Source: CAZCFB01 sp964511535
GTDB lineage: Bacteria > Myxococcota_A > Polyangia > GCA-2747355 > CAZCFB01
Length of the DNA: 17,387 nucleotides
Direction: 5' to 3'
Assembly: GCA_964511535.1 (NCBI GenBank)
Contig: CAZEFW010000184.1
Coordinates: 1 to 17,387 of the forward strand
How positions within the stretch are numbered: the stretch's first letter is position 1; each line of letters opens with the position of its first letter. The notes below the pieces were generated by a model. The model was not told the DNA's origin and made no database searches. It saw only the letters and a list, made by a program, of their open reading frames with translations. Positions 7,341 through 15,062 of this stretch are shown here, piece by piece. The position numbers and the translations under genes were made by a program.

Positions 7341-8324
7341 ATGCGATACGTCAACCAGGAGATCAACCCCGAGGCGGCGCTGACGGATCTGCAGGACCCG
7401 GACCCCCGGGTGCGAGTCCGGGCCGCAGACGCCCTCGCCGTGGTGGAGGGGGAGGTGGCCGAGCGCGCCTGCGCGGCCCTGCGCGACCGCCTGGCTGACG
7501 ACGATCCGGACGTGCGCTACACCGTGGCCCTCGCCCTGGGCGAGCTACGGGACGCAGACGCGGTGGATGCGCTCATCGAGGCAACCGAGGGGGACGGCCA
7601 CCCGCTGCCGCGGCAGGCTGCGGTCATCGCGCTGGGCCGCATCGGGGATCCGCGGGCCACGGCCGCCCTGGGGCGCATGCTGCGTGATGCGCCGCCGGAC
7701 GTGCGGTTTCAGGCCGCCACCTCGCTGGTTCAGGTCAACCCACAGCGCGCGACGGGTTACCTGCGAAAGGCGCTGCGGGACGGGGACGCCGAGGTGCGCG
7801 CCAGCGCGGCGGCGGCCCTGGGAGACCTGGGAGATCCGGCCGAATGCGACAGGCTGGTGCGGCTGTTGGAGGATCCAGTCGGAACTGTGCAGCTGGAGGC
7901 GGCGGTGTCCCTGGCGCGGCTGGGCGACCGCCGGGGCACGCCCGTGCTGGTGCTGGCCCTGGATCATGATGACTCGCGCTACCTGGCAGCCGAGCAGCTG
8001 TTCCGCTGCCCGGATCCGGCATCACTGCCAACCCTGGAGAAGCTGCTGGGCGGCTGGTTCACCCCCGCGCTGCTCAAGGTGTGGCTCGCCGCCGCGCTGG
8101 TGCGGCAGGGGGCAGCGCAGGGCCGCCCTGCCCTGCTCAAGGCGCTCGATAGCCGCAAGAGCATGGTCAAGGGCCTGGCCATCGAGCTGCTGGGCGAGCT
8201 GGACGAGCCCTGGGCTGATGACGCGCTCAAGGAGCTGGCAGAATCACCCGGCGGGGAGAAGTGGCGAGAGGAGATCCAGGACGCGCTCGACCGGACCATT
8301 GGATCCACAAGCTCGAGCAAATAA
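7341..8324 (+). CDS. HEAT-repeat protein (PBS-lyase-like HEAT)
   Basis: The 327-residue protein has no signal peptide or membrane segment and is expected in the cytoplasm. It is built of about eight helical repeats of roughly 31 residues. Typical units show D-x-D-x-x-V-R, an Ala-rich helix, then LGxLGD: DPDPRVRVRAADAL (near 22-35), DDDPDVRYTVALALGEL (53-69), VRFQAATSLVQVNPQRA (near 119-135), EVRASAAAALGDLGDP (near 150-165). The last repeats (from about 230) are less regular. Such proteins are protein-protein scaffolds and no enzymatic residues are seen. GAGG lies 9 nt before the ATG. The neighbouring rplC has its own promoter, so co-regulation with translation genes is not certain. A second HEAT domain is present in the fusion protein two genes beyond rplC. 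Confidence 0.9.
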   Translation: MRYVNQEINPEAALTDLQDPDPRVRVRAADALAVVEGEVAERACAALRDRLADDDPDVRYTVALALGELRDADAVDALIEATEGDGHPLPRQAAVIALGRIGDPRATAALGRMLRDAPPDVRFQAATSLVQVNPQRATGYLRKALRDGDAEVRASAAAALGDLGDPAECDRLVRLLEDPVGTVQLEAAVSLARLGDRRGTPVLVLALDHDDSRYLAAEQLFRCPDPASLPTLEKLLGGWFTPALLKVWLAAALVRQGAAQGRPALLKALDSRKSMVKGLAIELLGELDEPWADDALKELAESPGGEKWREEIQDALDRTIGSTSSSK

Positions 8325-8363
8325 TTCTGGCATTCTGGCATCCTGGCATCCTGGCATTCTGGC
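8324..8363 (+). repeat. 8-bp tandem repeat at the end of the HEAT gene
   Basis: Five contiguous octamers, ATTCTGGC or ATCCTGGC in the order T, T, C, C, T at the third base. The first begins on the last base of the TAA stop codon. The repeat lies between this stop and the rplC promoter. It is the one gene-end tract here with period 8 instead of 7. Confidence 0.85.
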
Positions 8364-8381
8364 GATGTTCCTTGAATTCGG

Positions 8382-8410
8382 TTGACACCGGCTCCCTATC
8401 CCCCTATATG
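8382..8410 (+). promoter_or_regulatory. Sigma-70-like promoter of rplC
   Basis: TTGACA (8382-8387) is a perfect -35 box. TATATG (8405-8410) follows at 17 bp and keeps four of six -10 bases. The start would be near 8417, giving an AT-richer leader of about 53 nt before the ATG. This implies that the ribosomal protein gene is transcribed independently of the HEAT gene. Confidence 0.7.
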
Positions 8411-8469
8411 TAGGTGCTTCGAAATTTGGTTGTACTATTGCGTCTAAAGAAATCAAGGAGTTAGCCGTC

Positions 8470-9210
8470 ATGGCCTACCGAATGGGCCTTCTGGGCAAGA
8501 AGATCGGGATGACTCAGGCTTACAGCGAGAAGGGAGAGTGGAACGCCCTTTGCGCCATCCAGACCGGACCCTGCGTGGTCCTTGAAATCCTGACCATCGA
8601 AAAGCATGGATACGCCGCGGTGCGGCTGGGCTTCGACGAGGCCAAGGCGAGCCGGGTCTCCAAGCCCGACGCCGGCCAGTTCGTCCGGGCCAAGACCACC
8701 CCCAAGCGGTTCGTGCGGGAGATCCGCCTGACCCCCGAGGAGGCGGCCAAGTTTGAGCTGGGCCAGATCGTCTCCATCGACGAGGTGTTCCAGGCTGGTG
8801 ACCATGTCGACGTGACCGGCGTGTCCAAGGGCAAGGGGTTCCAGGGAGTGATGAAGAAGTATCACTTCCGTGGTTTCCGTGCCACGCACGGCACCCACGA
8901 GTACTTTCGTCACGGTGGATCCATCGGCTGCCGCCTGACCCCGGGCCGCGTCTGGAAGGGCAAGAAGATGCCCGGCCAGATGGGCAACAAGCGGGTCACG
9001 GTGCAGAACATCCGCGTGGCGGAGGTGATCCCCGAGAAGAACCTGCTGCTCATCGCGGGCGGCGTCCCCGGCGCTGCCGAGTCCTACCTCGTGGTGTCTC
9101 AGGCTGCCAAGCATGCCCCGCGCCCCTTCGAGGCCAAGGCCCCGCCGGCGCCCGAGCCCGAGCCCGCCCCGGAGCCTGCTCCCGAGGAGCAGCCGCCGGC
9201 CGACGCTTGA
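8470..9210 (+). CDS. rplC: 50S ribosomal protein L3
   Basis: Early-assembly protein of the large ribosomal subunit whose central loop reaches towards the peptidyl transferase centre. The start has AAGGAG 9 nt upstream and its own promoter. Family marks are GLLGKKIGMTQ (6-16), SKGKGFQGVMKKYHFRG (119-135), RHGGSIGCRLTPGRVWKGKK (147-166) and MPGQMGNKRVTVQN (167-180). The 246 residues exceed the usual 205-215, because of a Pro/Ala/Glu-rich tail from about 218. At the position of E. coli Gln150, methylated by PrmB, this protein has Leu156 by my alignment. Genes for L4, L23 and S10 are absent: the neighbours are a HEAT protein and rlmE, so the gene is detached from the S10 operon. Whether it is the only L3 gene or a second copy cannot be told from the window. 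Confidence 0.97.
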   Translation: MAYRMGLLGKKIGMTQAYSEKGEWNALCAIQTGPCVVLEILTIEKHGYAAVRLGFDEAKASRVSKPDAGQFVRAKTTPKRFVREIRLTPEEAAKFELGQIVSIDEVFQAGDHVDVTGVSKGKGFQGVMKKYHFRGFRATHGTHEYFRHGGSIGCRLTPGRVWKGKKMPGQMGNKRVTVQNIRVAEVIPEKNLLLIAGGVPGAAESYLVVSQAAKHAPRPFEAKAPPAPEPEPAPEPAPEEQPPADA

Positions 9211-9221
9211 TTCCAGCCGAA

Positions 9222-9254
9222 AGCTGATAGCTCATGGCTGTTAGCTGACAGCTT
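9222..9254 (+). repeat. Degenerate heptamer tract after rplC
   Basis: AGCTGAT, AGCTCAT, GGCTGTT, AGCTGAC and a partial AGCTT follow each other without gaps, starting 12 nt after the rplC stop. Each unit keeps GCT at positions 2-4. It fills most of the 62-bp gap before rlmE. Single AGCT units are palindromic, so weak pairing within the RNA is possible. Confidence 0.7.
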
Positions 9255-9272
9255 CCATAGTAAAGTCCCACC

Positions 9273-9899
9273 ATGTCTCGCCTGCGCGATCGGCGAACCC
9301 GCCATGACGGGTATTATCGTCAGGCCAAGGACCGGCGGTATGCTGCCCGCTCGGTGTTCAAGCTCGAGGAGCTGGACAAGCGCTTCTCGTTGCTCAAGCC
9401 GGGCCGGCGTGTGCTGGACCTGGGCTGTCGCCCCGGCTCCTGGCTGCAGTACGCCTGCGCCAGGGTCGGCGACCGCGGCCATGTGGTGGGCCTGGATCGC
9501 GAGCCGCTGGAAATCGCCCTGCCCCCCAACGCGACCACGCTCACCGGTGATGTGCTGAGCATCGACCCGTCCGAGCTGCGCGCCGCCCTACCTGGCGATG
9601 CAGGCTGCTTCCACCTCGTGCTGTCGGACATGGCGCCAGACACCAGCGGGGTGGCCTTCACCGACCAGGTGCGCAGCGTGGAGCTGTTCACCCGCGCCCT
9701 CGACCTGGCGGTGGCGCTCGGCTGCCCTGGCGGCTCGTTTTTGGGCAAGCTGTTCATGGGCGAAGGGTTCCAGGAGACCCTGGCGCGGGTGCGGCAGCAA
9801 TTCAAGCGCGCCAAGACGGTGCGCCCCAAGGCCACCCGAAGCAGCTCGACGGAAGTTTACCTGGTGGGCACGGGGCTCAAGCCGGGGTCGAAGAAATAG
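9273..9899 (+). CDS. rlmE: 23S rRNA 2'-O-ribose methyltransferase RlmE (FtsJ/RrmJ)
   Basis: SAM-dependent enzyme that methylates the 2'-OH of U2552 in the A-loop of 23S rRNA late in 50S assembly. The 208 residues match the family length. The SAM-binding motif I reads VLDLGCRPGSWLQY (47-60). The catalytic K-D-K-E tetrad is complete: Lys30 (ARSVFKLEEL), Asp119 (SDMAPDTSG), Lys159 (GKLFMGEGF) and Glu194 (SSTEVYLV). Only a weak ribosome binding site is seen before the ATG, and no other start would keep Lys30. The gene follows rplC by 62 bp and abuts the sulfatase-like gene with no gap. The pairing with L3 makes sense, because both act on the peptidyl transferase/A-site region. Confidence 0.94.
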   Translation: MSRLRDRRTRHDGYYRQAKDRRYAARSVFKLEELDKRFSLLKPGRRVLDLGCRPGSWLQYACARVGDRGHVVGLDREPLEIALPPNATTLTGDVLSIDPSELRAALPGDAGCFHLVLSDMAPDTSGVAFTDQVRSVELFTRALDLAVALGCPGGSFLGKLFMGEGFQETLARVRQQFKRAKTVRPKATRSSSTEVYLVGTGLKPGSKK

Positions 9900-12800
9900 A
9901 TGCAGCTCGAGCGACGCCGAATGGTACGCAGGGCCTTCACCGGCGGCGTGCTGCTGGCGACGAGCGCCATGGCCCCGCTTGCGTTGCTGGAGCTGACCTT
10001 TGCCCTGCTGGTACGAGGCAGCGGCTTCGACTCCGCCGGCCAGGGGCTGAAGTTCGCCCTGCTGCTGTGCATGCTCCTGTTCAGCGCGGGGGCCATGCTG
10101 GGCCTGGTCGAGGGGATCGTCACCCTCGGCGTGAGCCTGCTGACCAAGACCCTGGCCAAGCGCCGCATCGCAGAGCCCCGCTGGATGGCCCTGATCTACA
10201 GCTTCCTGGCCCTGCCCGCCATCGCCATGGTGGCGGCGCGCATCTTCTCTGGACGGCAGGCGAGCCAGATCCCGGGCAAGGACATCATCGCCCTGGGCAT
10301 CGGGCTCGCGGGCCTGGTGGGGGCGTACGCCCTTTTCCGGCTGATCATTGCCACGAGAGAGCAGTTCCGCATGCGCCGCTGGGAGCGGCGGGAGGCTGTG
10401 ATACTCGGCACGGCGTTGTTCGCCCTGGCCGTGGCGATCTACTGGGTCGACCACGCGGTGCTGCCCCGGCTGTACGGCTGGTTCCACGCGGCGCTGGTGG
10501 TGCTGGTGGTGGCCACCATGCAGCTGGCCGTGGGCACCTTCTACGTCGGCTTCCGGCCGCGCGCGCGCTGGCTGAGCCGGGTGATGGAGCCGGGGGTCTC
10601 GGGGCTGATCATGGTGGCTGCCATCGCCAGCGGCGCCTGGGCCATATCAAGCTTCGGCGCCTCCCAGCCGCTGCGCTTCGTGGCCCACGAACACACCGCG
10701 GCGGCCACCAGGATCCTGTCCGGCGCCACGTACCTGGGCCTGACGCCGAAGGCAGGCGGCTCCGCCGCCCCGACGAAGCAGGTGGCCTCCCCCGAGCCCG
10801 CGCCCAGCCTCCCCGAGGTGCAGGGGCCCACGGCGCCCAGGAGCAGCGTGCTGCTCATAACGGTCGACGCCTTGCGGGCCGACCAGCTCGCCGCCTATGG
10901 CGAAAAGGGACGCGTCACCCCCGAGCTGGACGCCTGGGCCAAAGACGCGGTGGTGTTCCAGCGTGGCTACTGCCAGATCCCGCACACCTCATTTTCCCTC
11001 GCCTCGCTCATGACGGGCACCTACTTGCAGTCCGAGCGCCGGGCCGCGCCGGCGCGCAAGCATCGCACCCTGCCCCGCGCCCTGCGGCGCTACGGCTACA
11101 AGACCGCGGCCTTCTTCCCGCCGGCGGTGTTCTACATCGACCGCGACGCCTTCGGCGCCTACGAAGAGCAGCGCTTCGGCTTCGAGTACGTCAAGTACCA
11201 GTACAGCAGCGCGGAGAAGCGCGTGGACCAGGTGCTGTCGTTCCTGCAGAAGCAGCGCGGCGAGCGCGTGTTCATCTGGGTCCACTTCTTCGAACCTCAC
11301 GAGCCGTACGTGCACCACGAAGGGTTCGGCAGCGACGGCGGCGGGTGGCAACGCTACCGCAGCGAGGTGTCGTACGTGGACCGCCAGGCCGGTCGCCTGA
11401 TCAAGGCCGTTCGCCAGGCGTCGCCCCGCACCATCGTCGCCCTGACCTCCGACCACGGGGAGGAGTTCGGCGACCACGGCAGCCACTACCACGGCAACTC
11501 CCTGTACGAGCCCCAGGTCCGGGTGCCGCTGGTGCTGAGCGCCCCCGGGGTCGCGGGCCGCAAGGTGGCCGGACCGGCCCAGGTCATCGACCTGGCGCCC
11601 ACCATCCTCTCCTTACTCGAGCTGCCGATCCCTGCCGGCATGCGCGGCACCGACCTCGGGCCCTGGCTCGGCGGGCAGAGCCCCTCCACGCTGCCGCCGG
11701 CGTTTATCGAGCTGCGCCAGAAGCGGGCCGTCATCCAGGGCAACCACAAGCTGATCTGCGACCTGGGCGCCGGTTTCTGCGAGCTGTACGACCTGGCCGC
11801 CGATCCTGGTGAGCGCCACAACCTCGCCGGGCGCCAGCAGGCCCGGGCGGCGGGCCTCAGGTCACGGCTGGATCGCTGGCTGGCGAGCCATGTGCCCGCG
11901 CGACAGGACGAGACCGACGACGAGGAGTCCCTGGCGCTGTTGGATCGCGGCAACATGGGTGACGTCACCGCCATCAAGGGGCTGGCCCGGATGAGCGAAG
12001 CCGAGGGTGAGCTGGGCCGCCGCGCGGTGCAGGTGCTGGCGTCCATGCACTCCCCCGCCGCTCGTCAGGCCCTGGTGCTCGCCAGCAAATCCCGTGACCC
12101 GGGCGTGGCGGTCCAGGCTTGCGTGGGCGCCGCGCAGGTGGGCGACCCCAACTGCCTCGGGACCCTGCCCGGCCACCTCTCGCGGCCGGACCTGCCCCCG
12201 GCCATGCGCCGGTCTGCCCTGCTGGCCCAGGCCCACGCCGGGCTGCGCTCGGCCACGCTGGAGCTGATTCAGACGCTGGAGTCCGAGGACGATCTCTACG
12301 GCCGGCTGGATATCATCCGCGCCCTGGGGCGGCTGGGTGACCCCGCCGCTGCGGCCGTGCTGATCAAGCAGCTCGGCCCGCTGCGCACCCGCTACCACGC
12401 GGTGGTGGCGCTGGGGCGAATCCGCGCCCGCTCGGCGGTGAGCGCCCTGGGCAAGCTGCTGCCCTCGGACCGGTTCGTCAGCCTGCGCCGCGCCGCCGCA
12501 CGCGCCCTGGGCAGCATCGGGGATCGGCGCGCCGTGGCTGCCCTGCGCAAGGCGGTGGACCGTGAGCAGGAGCGGCATGTGGTGGCCGACGCCATGGCAG
12601 CCCTGGTGCTGCTCGGGGCGACCCCGGGCCCCGGCGTCAAGGCGCTGCCCGCCACAGACTGGGACTGCGCAGGCAAGCGGTGCACGCTGACCCTGGAGGC
12701 AGACGGAGCCTGCGCCCGTGGCGCCGGCCGCGAATTGCTGGTTACCCTGACCTCGTCAGTGCTCGAGAAGGTCCTGTCGCACACCGTCCGCGCCGAGAGC

Positions 12801-13022
12801 CCCGGCCCCACCCTGAAGTCTCAGCGCAGCACCGGTCGCCTGGACATCCGCTGCGGCGATACCCCGGTGGCGCAGGTGGACCTGAACCGCACCGGCGCCC
12901 TGGCCGTCCCGCTCCCCGCCGACGCCACCGGCGCGCTCACCCTGACCTACAAGGGCGACCCGCCCGAGGTGGGATATGTAGGGGTGAGGAAGGCGCCGGA
13001 GAAGGCGCCGGTGTTCGAGTAG
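9900..13022 (+). CDS. Membrane-anchored sulfatase/phosphatase-fold protein fused to HEAT repeats
   Basis: A 1040-residue protein whose ATG directly follows the rlmE stop. Residues 12-252 hold about seven hydrophobic segments. A linker (285-313) leads to an alkaline-phosphatase-superfamily domain (315-665), expected in the periplasm: Asp323 in LLITVDALRADQ, PHTSFSLASLMTG (361-373), TSDHGEEFGDHG (516-527) with Asp518/His519, and SHYHGNSLYEPQVRVPL. The sulfatase C/S-x-P-x-R signature is missing and Thr363 sits at the nucleophile position, as in phosphoglycerol and phosphoethanolamine transferases, so sulfate-ester cleavage through formylglycine is unlikely. Residues 685-906 are HEAT repeats (ALGRLGDPAAAAVLIKQL, ALGSIGDRRAVAAL). 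The last 125 residues look beta-rich. Substrate unknown; a phospho-group transfer on envelope material is my best guess. An ATG at 9921 is an alternative start. Confidence 0.88.
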   Translation: MQLERRRMVRRAFTGGVLLATSAMAPLALLELTFALLVRGSGFDSAGQGLKFALLLCMLLFSAGAMLGLVEGIVTLGVSLLTKTLAKRRIAEPRWMALIYSFLALPAIAMVAARIFSGRQASQIPGKDIIALGIGLAGLVGAYALFRLIIATREQFRMRRWERREAVILGTALFALAVAIYWVDHAVLPRLYGWFHAALVVLVVATMQLAVGTFYVGFRPRARWLSRVMEPGVSGLIMVAAIASGAWAISSFGASQPLRFVAHEHTAAATRILSGATYLGLTPKAGGSAAPTKQVASPEPAPSLPEVQGPTAPRSSVLLITVDALRADQLAAYGEKGRVTPELDAWAKDAVVFQRGYCQIPHTSFSLASLMTGTYLQSERRAAPARKHRTLPRALRRYGYKTAAFFPPAVFYIDRDAFGAYEEQRFGFEYVKYQYSSAEKRVDQVLSFLQKQRGERVFIWVHFFEPHEPYVHHEGFGSDGGGWQRYRSEVSYVDRQAGRLIKAVRQASPRTIVALTSDHGEEFGDHGSHYHGNSLYEPQVRVPLVLSAPGVAGRKVAGPAQVIDLAPTILSLLELPIPAGMRGTDLGPWLGGQSPSTLPPAFIELRQKRAVIQGNHKLICDLGAGFCELYDLAADPGERHNLAGRQQARAAGLRSRLDRWLASHVPARQDETDDEESLALLDRGNMGDVTAIKGLARMSEAEGELGRRAVQVLASMHSPAARQALVLASKSRDPGVAVQACVGAAQVGDPNCLGTLPGHLSRPDLPPAMRRSALLAQAHAGLRSATLELIQTLESEDDLYGRLDIIRALGRLGDPAAAAVLIKQLGPLRTRYHAVVALGRIRARSAVSALGKLLPSDRFVSLRRAAARALGSIGDRRAVAALRKAVDREQERHVVADAMAALVLLGATPGPGVKALPATDWDCAGKRCTLTLEADGACARGAGRELLVTLTSSVLEKVLSHTVRAESPGPTLKSQRSTGRLDIRCGDTPVAQVDLNRTGALAVPLPADATGALTLTYKGDPPEVGYVGVRKAPEKAPVFE

Positions 13023-13086
13023 CAAAAAGCAAAAAGCAAAAAGCAAAAAGCAAAAAGCAAAAAGCAAAAAGCAAAAAGCAAAAAGC
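13021..13086 (+). repeat. Perfect heptamer tandem repeat at the end of the sulfatase-HEAT gene
   Basis: Nine perfect copies of AGCAAAA plus AGC. The first unit starts on the second base of the TAG stop codon. Perfect identity suggests recent expansion or active slippage. It is strikingly A-rich in high-GC surroundings. It ends just before the first possible ATG (13091) of the next reading frame. Confidence 0.95.
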
Positions 13087-13108
13087 CGCCATGGCATACT
13101 TGGTCTCA

Positions 13109-13115
13109 GGGGAGG
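13109..13115 (+). promoter_or_regulatory. Ribosome binding site of the Cys-rich lipoprotein gene
   Basis: GGGGAGG lies 2 nt before a GTG (13118) and 5 nt before a TTG (13121), and within the extra codons that would follow the ATG at 13091. It favours a start at 13118 or 13121, both of which leave a compact lipoprotein signal peptide. Confidence 0.6.
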
Positions 13116-13117
13116 TC

Positions 13118-15040
13118 GTGTTGCGTCTGAGCTTTGTGTGTTTGGTGGTGGCGTTCGGGGTGGCCGCCTGTGACGGCGGGGGCGGCGGCAGCTCTGCCGT
13201 GCAAGCGGACGGCGCGCTGGCCGCCGAGGCCGGAATCGACAGCAGTGTCCAGCAGGTCTGCGGCGACGGCAAGGTTCAGCCTGGCGAGCAATGTGACGGA
13301 CAGGATCTGGGCGGCAAGACATGCGTAGATCTGGGATACGGCGGCGGCCAGCTCTCGTGCCTGGTTGATTGCACCCTTTATGATGGGTACTGCTACTGGG
13401 GTTACTGCGGAGACGGGGTCCGCAACGGCACCGAGCAGTGCGAGGGCAAGGACCTGGGCGGCAAGACATGCAAGGACCTGGGCTTTTTGAGCGGAACGCT
13501 CTCCTGCGATGGTTCCTGCAAGCTGGTCACCAAGGCGTGCCGCTCCCACATCTGCGGCGATGGCAAGCTCCAGCTTGGCGAGCAGTGTGACGGACAGGAA
13601 CTTGGCGGAAATTCCTGTCAGAAGCTGGGGTATAAAACGGGCGCGCTGTCGTGCACCAAGGCTTGCCTCCTGGACAAGTCTGGCTGCGTCAAGTTCCCCT
13701 GCGGCAACGGCAAACGCGAGGGCCTTGAGCAGTGCGACGGCAAGGACCTGGGCGGCAAGACCTGCAGGTCCTTGGGGCACTACTCCGAATTCCCCAAGCT
13801 CGCCTGCAATAAGACCTGCACTTTCGACATCAAGGCCTGCGGGTGTGACGCGTCTTACCTGGCCGGGCGCAGTCGAGCCAAGCAAAACAGCGCGGCCGTC
13901 TCCAAGCAGGACAAGGGCACCAGCGCCTGCGGGGGTGCGCTGAAGCTGGCCGTGGCGTCGAGGAACCCCGAGCTGGCTGTTGGCCCCAAGGAAGCGCCGC
14001 ACCTGCTGTACGCCAAAAACCTGCTCCACGTCACTCGCTCCGGAGGCAAGTGGGTCAAGACCCTCCTGAACAAGGGCAAGACAACGGCCTGCAGAGCGAT
14101 GGCAGTGGACACCCTCGGCAAGGTCCACATCGCCGTCGTCGACGCCAACGGCGTCGTCGCCTACCTGACCAATAGCTCCGGCGCCTGGAAGAAGAGCGTG
14201 GTGTTCAAGGACAAGGCGAGGTGCCGGCTGTCCATCGCGACGGGGCCGGCCGGGCCTGCAGTGGCCTTCAGCACCCACGCCACCCCGATCAAGCTCATGT
14301 ACAGCAGCATGAGCGTCGGCAAGTGGTCGTCGGAGGTGGTGGCCCAGGACACAACTCACCCCACCCTGATGCTGGACAAGGCTGGCGCACCGGCCATCGC
14401 AGGCTGGAGCAGCTTCGGCGTCTCGGTGGCCAGCCGTACCGCGGGCAAGTGGACCGGTCAGGCTGTGGACAGCGCCACGTCCGAGCCGATGGCAGCCATG
14501 GACAAAAAGGGCGCGCTCCACCTGCTGTATAACACTGGTTCAGGGATAACGTACGCCACCAACGCCACTGGCAACTGGGTCAAGACCGCGATGCTCTCCA
14601 CGGGCGATGCCACAGCCTTCACCGTGGCCCCGGACGGAACCGCGTATGTTGCCTACAAGAGCGCTCCCATTGCCCACGCCGCCTGCGGCGTCACCAGCTG
14701 CGGACCCTGTGGCTACCAGCAGATCTCATGTTCCTCGCGCAAGAACGACATCAGGACCAACGCCACAGGCGCATGGACGTCCCATAGCGCCGGCCAACAC
14801 GACTGCAAGAAGCGCTGCCGGCACTACTCGCCTTCCAAGGGGAACCTGTATTACTGGGATAAATACCAGCACACCACCGTGCACGCGCTGGTCAGCGGCG
14901 ACAAGGCGCTGCACGCCGTCTCGGTGACGGAGGGCCGCTACAGCTCCACGGGCCAGAGCGGCTCTGGACATCCCCATCCGTGGACCCAGTGCACCAGCAA
15001 TATGGACGTCGAGTACCGCTACGAAGCCCTCTGCTGGTGA
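13118..15040 (+). CDS. Lipoprotein with four Cys-rich 49-residue repeats and a propeller-like region
   Basis: Secreted lipid-anchored protein, function unknown. From the GTG the first 18 residues are a signal peptide ending in GVAAC (Cys18), followed by a Gly/Ser linker. The start could also be TTG at 13121 or ATG at 13091; the ribosome binding site favours the first two. Residues 48-244 are four tandem repeats with a 49-residue step, each near CGDGK..GEQCDG.DLGGKTC..LG...G.LSC...C......C, with six cysteines per repeat. This resembles the disulfide-rich repeats common in myxobacterial surface proteins. The rest (about 265-640) repeats short motifs such as HLLYA, GGKWVKT, GAWKKS, GKWSSEVVAQD, with 'LAVGP..APHLLYA' phrases like sialidase or beta-propeller blades. 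It also carries extra cysteines near the C-terminus. It probably binds something at the cell surface; no active site is visible. Confidence 0.85.
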   Translation: MLRLSFVCLVVAFGVAACDGGGGGSSAVQADGALAAEAGIDSSVQQVCGDGKVQPGEQCDGQDLGGKTCVDLGYGGGQLSCLVDCTLYDGYCYWGYCGDGVRNGTEQCEGKDLGGKTCKDLGFLSGTLSCDGSCKLVTKACRSHICGDGKLQLGEQCDGQELGGNSCQKLGYKTGALSCTKACLLDKSGCVKFPCGNGKREGLEQCDGKDLGGKTCRSLGHYSEFPKLACNKTCTFDIKACGCDASYLAGRSRAKQNSAAVSKQDKGTSACGGALKLAVASRNPELAVGPKEAPHLLYAKNLLHVTRSGGKWVKTLLNKGKTTACRAMAVDTLGKVHIAVVDANGVVAYLTNSSGAWKKSVVFKDKARCRLSIATGPAGPAVAFSTHATPIKLMYSSMSVGKWSSEVVAQDTTHPTLMLDKAGAPAIAGWSSFGVSVASRTAGKWTGQAVDSATSEPMAAMDKKGALHLLYNTGSGITYATNATGNWVKTAMLSTGDATAFTVAPDGTAYVAYKSAPIAHAACGVTSCGPCGYQQISCSSRKNDIRTNATGAWTSHSAGQHDCKKRCRHYSPSKGNLYYWDKYQHTTVHALVSGDKALHAVSVTEGRYSSTGQSGSGHPHPWTQCTSNMDVEYRYEALCW

Positions 15041-15062
15041 CGCCCCCCCAAAGTCCTCCCTC

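Noticed and set aside
10848..11090. Classical formylglycine sulfatase.
   Set aside because: The C/S-x-P-x-R motif is absent; the equivalent region has Thr in a PHTSFS context, which points to phospho-transfer chemistry.
13021..13086. CRISPR array or origin iterons at the heptamer arrays.
   Set aside because: Units are contiguous without spacers and are far too short for CRISPR repeats. No replication protein or DnaA boxes were seen nearby.
12680..15040. One long frame that would make a 786-residue protein starting inside the sulfatase-HEAT gene and running through the AGCAAAA array.
   Set aside because: It overlaps the clearly coding 3' end of the previous gene in another frame and passes through a simple repeat. 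A signal peptide with lipobox and a ribosome binding site mark a start near 13118.
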